Shown: piece by piece, positions 59,450 through 64,000 of the stretch
Layout: each line of letters begins with the position of its first letter
Position numbering within the stretch: position 1 is the first letter of the stretch
Source of the DNA: Massilia putida
Lineage (GTDB): Bacteria > Pseudomonadota > Gammaproteobacteria > Burkholderiales > Burkholderiaceae_D
NCBI RefSeq assembly: GCF_001941825.1
Contig: NZ_CP019038.1
Coordinates: 2,604,001 to 2,668,000 of the forward strand
DNA: 64,000 nt
Direction: 5' to 3'
Position numbers and translations under genes: made by a program
Notes under the pieces: model-generated
Databases searched by the model: none
What the model saw: the letters and a program-made list of their open reading frames with translations, nothing else
Told to the model about the DNA's origin: nothing

Positions 59450-60411
59450 GAATTCCTTTGCCGGTACCAGGCAATCGTTTCCCGGAGTCCCGCCTCGAGC
59501 GAGGTACGCGGGGTCCACTGCAGCAGCGCGCGCGCCTTCGACACGTCCAACAGATATTCCATCGGTTCGCCGGTACGGTAAGGCACCGTACCTCGACGCA
59601 CCAACCCTTCGATGCCCAATTGTGCCTCGACCTGTTCTACAAGGCCCGCGATCCGAGTCGCGGTGCCGCTGCCGACATTGATGATTTCACCGTCGACCCC
59701 GTCACATGCACCGGCACACAGGATCGCCTCGACCAGATCGCTGACATACACATAGTCGCGCGTCTGCTCGCCGAGCGTCATGTCAAACGCTTCACCGCGC
59801 AGCAAAGTCTGGATCAGGGCAGGCAAGAACATGTCGTCATGCTGGCCAGGGCCATAGGCGACCGACGGACGAACGACCACCACGGGAAGTCCGAAACTGC
59901 TGTGCATGAGCTGCGACAGCTGGGTCGCGCATTGTTTCGAGAACGAATAAGCGCTGATCGGCCCTTCCCGCATCGACTCGTGGAACGGGGCGGGATTGCG
60001 GCCATATTCTTCGCCTGTGCCGAGCACGACAATCCTTCCGAGTTCACCCCGGTCGAGCGCTGCGTACAGCAAATTCAGCGTACCCATGAGATTGGCCTCG
60101 ATCGTCTTGTCGAATGCCTCTCGCGTCAGGTTGCGCTCGCGAGCACCCGCCAGGTGAAAAACCAGATGGGGAGCCCAATCGCTCAACGTGGCAGACACAA
60201 AATCGCGATCCTGCAACTCGCCTCGGAATATTTTCCCCACGTGTGGCAAGGGATCCGAGCCGCGGCTCAAAATGGCCAGTTCGCCCCCGAGAGCGCCAAG
60301 CATTTCCACCAGATGCCGGCCAATGAAGCCGGTAGCGCCGGTGACCAAAATGCGTTTGCCGCGATAAGCGCCGGACAGTTGTTTGGCCAGTGAATCAATC
60401 ATATCGGTCAT
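59446..60411 (-). CDS. NAD-dependent epimerase/dehydratase (extended SDR)
   Basis: This 321-residue protein has [16 protein letters not shown] at 20-35, [10 protein letters not shown], and the intact catalytic A-Y-S-F-S-K with Tyr155 and Lys159. The C-terminal [21 protein letters not shown] is typical of sugar-nucleotide epimerases/reductases. It may supply another nucleotide sugar or the final reduction in the CDP branch. It overlaps both neighbours by 4 nt. Confidence 0.88.
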   Translation of the reverse strand: MTDMIDSLAKQLSGAYRGKRILVTGATGFIGRHLVEMLGALGGELAILSRGSDPLPHVGKIFRGELQDRDFVSATLSDWAPHLVFHLAGARERNLTREAFDKTIEANLMGTLNLLYAALDRGELGRIVVLGTGEEYGRNPAPFHESMREGPISAYSFSKQCATQLSQLMHSSFGLPVVVVRPSVAYGPGQHDDMFLPALIQTLLRGEAFDMTLGEQTRDYVYVSDLVEAILCAGACDGVDGEIINVGSGTATRIAGLVEQVEAQLGIEGLVRRGTVPYRTGEPMEYLLDVSKARALLQWTPRTSLEAGLRETIAWYRQRNS

Positions 60412-61079
60412 TCTTCTTCGGTAGCCGGTACACCGTGTGCAGTCGGGTCACGGCGTGGCTTTTGCATGTCGGCTGGGATTTGCCTGACGACCCGTGCCGG
60501 ACTGCCGGCAACCACGGTCCAAGGCGGAACGTCAGAGGTCACGACGGACCGCGCGGCGACGACAGCGCCTTCACCGATCGTCACCCCCTTCAGTACCACG
60601 ACGTCGAACCCGAGCCAGACATGGTCTTCGATGACGATAGGCGCAGTCTTCACGGTTGACCAGTTCTTGCCGTTCAGTAGGTTCCCCGAACTCCAGCTGC
60701 GCAGATGTCCGGCATGATCTTCCATGCGTGAACGGTAATCGATGGAGTGCGCATCGTGGTCGTAAACGGTGCAGCCCCAGGAAATCATGACGTCATTCCC
60801 GATTTTGATACCGCTGCGGGAAATAAGTTGGGTTCCCCCTCCGATATACACGCGATCACCGATTTCGATGGCGCCCTGCTCACTTTCGAAGAAAGCTTGG
60901 CAATACATGATGCAGTCGTTACCGGCGATAAAGCCCGTCCGTTTTCGCGGGACGAGAAATTCGACTGAAAACGATTTACCAAGATATGAGGCTCCCATCG
61001 TTATATGGGGATTCCTGCGAACGACCTTGTACGGATCGTAGAACAATTTGCGCCAAACCTTGCGAACTAGGCCGATCAA
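60408..61079 (-). CDS. Hexapeptide-repeat (LbH) acyltransferase
   Basis: This 223-residue protein has left-handed beta-helix hexapeptides: [35 protein letters not shown], then [22 protein letters not shown] and [10 protein letters not shown]. This matches WcaF/maltose O-acetyltransferase-like enzymes, probably O-acetylating a sugar of the repeat unit. It overlaps wzx and the SDR by 4 nt each. Confidence 0.92.
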   Translation of the reverse strand: MIGLVRKVWRKLFYDPYKVVRRNPHITMGASYLGKSFSVEFLVPRKRTGFIAGNDCIMYCQAFFESEQGAIEIGDRVYIGGGTQLISRSGIKIGNDVMISWGCTVYDHDAHSIDYRSRMEDHAGHLRSWSSGNLLNGKNWSTVKTAPIVIEDHVWLGFDVVVLKGVTIGEGAVVAARSVVTSDVPPWTVVAGSPARVVRQIPADMQKPRRDPTAHGVPATEEE

Positions 61080-62635
61080 TTCGACACCTCCACCTTTACA
61101 TTTGAACGCCGAGTCAGTTTGTCAAACAACGCGCGAAGATGGGCACGATCCAGCCCGATCAACCACGGTAACTGCCATATTGCCAACGCCGTCATGACTG
61201 TATACAGCACACCGGTCATCAGACCGGGTAGCACCAGGTCGGAGAAATGCGTACCGTTAACTGTCCAAACGGCAAGCACCGCATATTTAGCGATATAGCC
61301 GAATGCGATCAGCAGAGTGATACCGACCACCTGAAAGGCCCAGTCGAATTTCCAACCGCAGCTGCGCGCAATAATCCAGGCCTGCAGGTTGACCGAGCAC
61401 ACGCCGAGCACGACCATCTTGAGCGCGAGGCCGACTGCTCCCAGCCCGAGGCCCGGAACAAATGATCCTGACTGCGGCGCCAGGACGAGATAAGAGAGGG
61501 GAATTGACGCCAGCATGGCGAGCGCGCTGACCGTCATATATTTCTTGGTCTGGGCGCTCGCATATAACATCGTGCCGCCGATCTGCCCCATCGATTGGTG
61601 GATCGGGTACAACAGCATGATTGCCAGCACTGGCCATGCCGGCAAATATGCTTCACCCAGCACAATGCCAACAATCTGCTTCGCCCACGGCAACAGGAAC
61701 CCCGTCAGCAGTGCCCCCAACATCACCAGGCTACGATTGACCTTGCGGTAAAGTCGCGCTACGCGTGACATGTCTTTTTCAGCCCAAGCCGCGGCAATTT
61801 CTTTCCAAAATACGTTCAGGATGGATGCGGTTGCCAGAAGGCTGATAGCGGAAATCTGGTTCGCTATCTGGAAATAACCCTGTTGAACAGCTCCACCAAA
61901 CCGTTGAAGCATCCATTTGTCGGCGAAGTCGAAGGCAAAACTGAGCAAGGATAAGGCGATCAGAGGTCTGCAATAGTTCAGGTATTCACGCATGGTTGCG
62001 CGAATCGAGAACGTGGAATCGAACGGTCCGGTGCTGCCACGCAGGCGCCAAACCGCGACCAACGTCGCAAACACATATTGAACGATCAGAAGCCAAAGTA
62101 CCTTTTCGATACTGACCGTGCCCAGCGCCGCCAGCAGCGCGACGCTGGACAAATAAATCACCGCCACCATCATATTCAGCGTTTGTACCGCGACGGTCCG
62201 TCGCCCCGCTTCACCAACCTGGCCGACGGTCTGCCAAACCTGCTGTTGCATGAAGGACGCGACGAACGCGAGCACCACCAAGCCGCGGTCGTGTCCGATC
62301 CATACTTTGTCGAACACACTTTGTGGAAGCAACAAGCCGAGCAGGAGCAGCGCAACAAAAAATTGACACGCCAGCCAGCCAAAATACAGCAGGTAAAACG
62401 CCCAGCTTCGGGTGCGTTGCGACAGGAACGTGAAGAAAGCTGTCGATCCGCCCATGTCCAGCAACGGCCGAAGCGCGATAAAACTCCCGAGCAGGAACAT
62501 CAGATCGCCATAGGCGGATGGCCGCAATGCACGCGCGATGACGAGGCCGGTCGCAAATGTTATCGCGGCCCGCACGACGTTCGAGCCGATCGAAATCAGC
62601 AATCTGGTTTTGACGGATACGGAATGAGCGCTCAC
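61076..62635 (-). CDS. wzx: Wzx-type polysaccharide repeat-unit flippase
   Basis: This 519-residue protein has about 12-14 membrane helices and MOP/Wzx features: [20 protein letters not shown] at the N-terminus, [10 protein letters not shown], and [14 protein letters not shown] in the middle. It should move the undecaprenyl-linked unit across the inner membrane before polymerisation by the Wzy-like protein. It ends with overlap into the acyltransferase gene. Confidence 0.88.
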   Translation of the reverse strand: MSAHSVSVKTRLLISIGSNVVRAAITFATGLVIARALRPSAYGDLMFLLGSFIALRPLLDMGGSTAFFTFLSQRTRSWAFYLLYFGWLACQFFVALLLLGLLLPQSVFDKVWIGHDRGLVVLAFVASFMQQQVWQTVGQVGEAGRRTVAVQTLNMMVAVIYLSSVALLAALGTVSIEKVLWLLIVQYVFATLVAVWRLRGSTGPFDSTFSIRATMREYLNYCRPLIALSLLSFAFDFADKWMLQRFGGAVQQGYFQIANQISAISLLATASILNVFWKEIAAAWAEKDMSRVARLYRKVNRSLVMLGALLTGFLLPWAKQIVGIVLGEAYLPAWPVLAIMLLYPIHQSMGQIGGTMLYASAQTKKYMTVSALAMLASIPLSYLVLAPQSGSFVPGLGLGAVGLALKMVVLGVCSVNLQAWIIARSCGWKFDWAFQVVGITLLIAFGYIAKYAVLAVWTVNGTHFSDLVLPGLMTGVLYTVMTALAIWQLPWLIGLDRAHLRALFDKLTRRSNVKVEVSN

Positions 62636-62638
62636 CTG

Positions 62639-64000
62639 TTACTCCGGCTGAGCGTCGGCAAGCACCGCGATGCAACGGTCAAGTTCGGCCTGCCACACGG
62701 CGATTGCGTCCGCATCGGTATGGGCGAAGCGCGCACGGAACGTGGCGACGGCCCGTTGCCGCGCAGGCTTATTCCACCACGCGGCGACATCATGCTGGAT
62801 CGCATTGACAGCCGCTGCTGCGGCTTCCGGACTGTCGAACAGAATGCCGGCTTCGCGCAACTGCGCATAGCTGTCCACGGCTTCAGGGCGCAATTCATTG
62901 GCCCCATGATCCCAGAACAGGATGGTTGGAATACCCGCAGCGAGCGCTTCGATGAACGTCGTGGACAAATGGTCGCAGATATAAAGCGCGCAATGATCCA
63001 GGCTTTGCTGGAAAGACACATCCCAGCTTTCGACCTGCAGTTCCGGGAACTCATCACGCAAGCGTTCAGCCACACCCCAGCCGGTATCTTCCCGGTGCGG
63101 ACGAAGACGCAACTGCCGGAATACATTCCGATCAAGGCTGGCTGCGAAACGCTGCTGCCAGTCGAGGTAGCGCTTGAAATCACCGGGTGTCCAGGGGAAT
63201 TGCACCAGATAGCGCGGCATCGTCGTGGCCACCCATAGCATGCCCGATTTAGCCGATGCGTCCGCGCTCGGGCCACGCCCGATCAACTTGGGTGCCGGCA
63301 TCGGAACGACGCATGCCGGCCTCCCCTCTCGCTTCCAACCCCAGGTGAAGTAGCGGTCCACGATCGCGGTTTCATGGTCCTCGCTCGGCATCGATGCCAG
63401 CGCACCATAGTTGCCGCCGTGTTGGCATCCAAGTAGCACGGCCCCCCGTTCAGCCATCGCCGCCGACCACTGCTTGAACACCTCGTCGTAGTACCAGGCG
63501 TTGGCGCTGAACACGGCAGTCACCCGCTTTGGAAAATTACCCCGGGCGGCCTTGCCGATGTCGCCATAAATTTCGACAAGGGACTTGGGCAAATCCCCGG
63601 GCAGAAGCGTTGCGATGCAACGCTCGAACTCGGCGTCGCCGAACGGCAGGCCCTGCAGCCGATCGCGTAGCGCCGGCTGCACCGGGCAATCGGAGAATTC
63701 GCCCGATGCGCCGAGCACCGGCAGGACGCGACCGGGACGGCTGGAAGCAAGCGACGCGAGCACGGATTTCGAGAAATAGGAATCCTTCAGAAGCACGGAA
63801 CGACAGATACGCGAGGCCGCACGCGCATACGACCGGCTTGCGATCCTGGCCGCGGTCTGCTTCCATGAAGGCTCGCTCGCCTTCACATATTGGACTCGCT
63901 GCGTTATGTCGCCGCCGCCCTGGCGGAACTTCAGACCCAAGGCGCTCAAAAGGCGGCTGTAGATCTGAAGATTGTAAGTATCTTCAATCAGGTAGGCGGC
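62639..64000 (-). CDS. LIC12162-type putative polysaccharide transferase (5' end outside window)
   Basis: The frame is open to the window edge, so at least 453 residues are present and the start lies beyond 64000. The visible N-part (I-E-D-T-Y-N-L-Q-I-Y-S-R-L-L) precedes a TTG at 63949 that is not a convincing start. Family features include V-F-S-A-N-A-W-Y-Y-D, R-Y-F-T-W-G-W, T-T-M-P-R-Y and the donor-site-like D-H-L-S-T-T-F-I-E-A-L-A-A-G-I-P-T-I-L-F-W. This fits the LIC12162 family of cell-surface polysaccharide transferases, whose biochemical activity is not established. It is 3 nt upstream of wzx. Confidence 0.8.
   Translation of the reverse strand, partial: AAYLIEDTYNLQIYSRLLSALGLKFRQGGGDITQRVQYVKASEPSWKQTAARIASRSYARAASRICRSVLLKDSYFSKSVLASLASSRPGRVLPVLGASGEFSDCPVQPALRDRLQGLPFGDAEFERCIATLLPGDLPKSLVEIYGDIGKAARGNFPKRVTAVFSANAWYYDEVFKQWSAAMAERGAVLLGCQHGGNYGALASMPSEDHETAIVDRYFTWGWKREGRPACVVPMPAPKLIGRGPSADASAKSGMLWVATTMPRYLVQFPWTPGDFKRYLDWQQRFAASLDRNVFRQLRLRPHREDTGWGVAERLRDEFPELQVESWDVSFQQSLDHCALYICDHLSTTFIEALAAGIPTILFWDHGANELRPEAVDSYAQLREAGILFDSPEAAAAAVNAIQHDVAAWWNKPARQRAVATFRARFAHTDADAIAVWQAELDRCIAVLADAQPE

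Noticed and set aside
1..64000. CRISPR arrays, tRNA or rRNA genes, transposases
   Set aside because: No regularly spaced direct repeats, no cloverleaf or rRNA-like sequence and no transposase-like frame were found on reading.

Overview
The window looks like the chromosome of a high-GC, flagellated betaproteobacterium of the Oxalobacteraceae type (Massilia, Telluria or Janthinobacterium-like). This is inferred from gene content, gene order and protein style, not from a database search. It holds two large functional blocks: a nearly complete polar-type flagellar locus (about 1-41.2 kb) and a Wzx/Wzy-type surface polysaccharide locus (about 41.5-64 kb). No tRNA, rRNA, CRISPR array, transposase or prophage gene was seen.

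Flagellar block. The left edge carries the tail of a FliK-like gene, a stand-alone FlhB C-terminal-domain gene and a YcgR/PilZ brake gene. A short unrelated island follows (ECF-type sigma factor, DUF4142 protein, cupredoxin). Next come fliE (-) divergent from fliFGHIJK (+), then fliLMNOPQR (+). Facing these is the flgBCDEFGHIJKL operon (-), divergent from flgA, flgM and flgN (+). FliA-type promoters (TAAAGTTT, 11-nt spacer, GCCG-rich -10) are readable in front of flgK and flgM. flgK is split by a frameshift in a seven-G tract. A membrane PAS-GGDEF-EAL protein, an M35 (deuterolysin-type) metallopeptidase and a small protein resembling that peptidase's N-terminal domain sit between flgN and a second flagellar run (-): flhB, flhA, a small unknown gene, flhF, flhG, fliA, motC, motD. 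flhG carries an in-frame copy of a dispersed palindromic repeat that also occurs in two intergenic places.

Polysaccharide block. A small exported Ala/Gly-rich protein faces rmlBDAC (dTDP-L-rhamnose). Next is a 947-residue protein joining a YjbH-type outer-membrane/exopolysaccharide domain to a PAP2 phosphatase domain. After an approximately 0.8 kb AT-rich spacer, wbaP (+, initiating sugar-phosphate transferase) converges on a long, tightly overlapping minus-strand operon. In transcription order this operon encodes an LIC12162-type transferase (cut by the window edge), a Wzx flippase, an acyltransferase, an SDR, a GT4, RfbF, RfbG, an RmlC-like cupin, an atypical SDR, a GT2, a Wzy-like polymerase and two more GT4 enzymes. 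Together they predict a repeat unit built on a hexose-1-phosphate primer and containing rhamnose and a CDP-derived 6-deoxyhexose, possibly acylated, flipped by Wzx and polymerised by Wzy.

The candidates most worth follow-up are the M35 peptidase with its prodomain-like partner, the YjbH-PAP2 fusion, the repeat insertion inside flhG, the poly-G frameshift in flgK, and the CDP-sugar branch that lacks RfbH and uses an SDR with His in place of the catalytic Lys.
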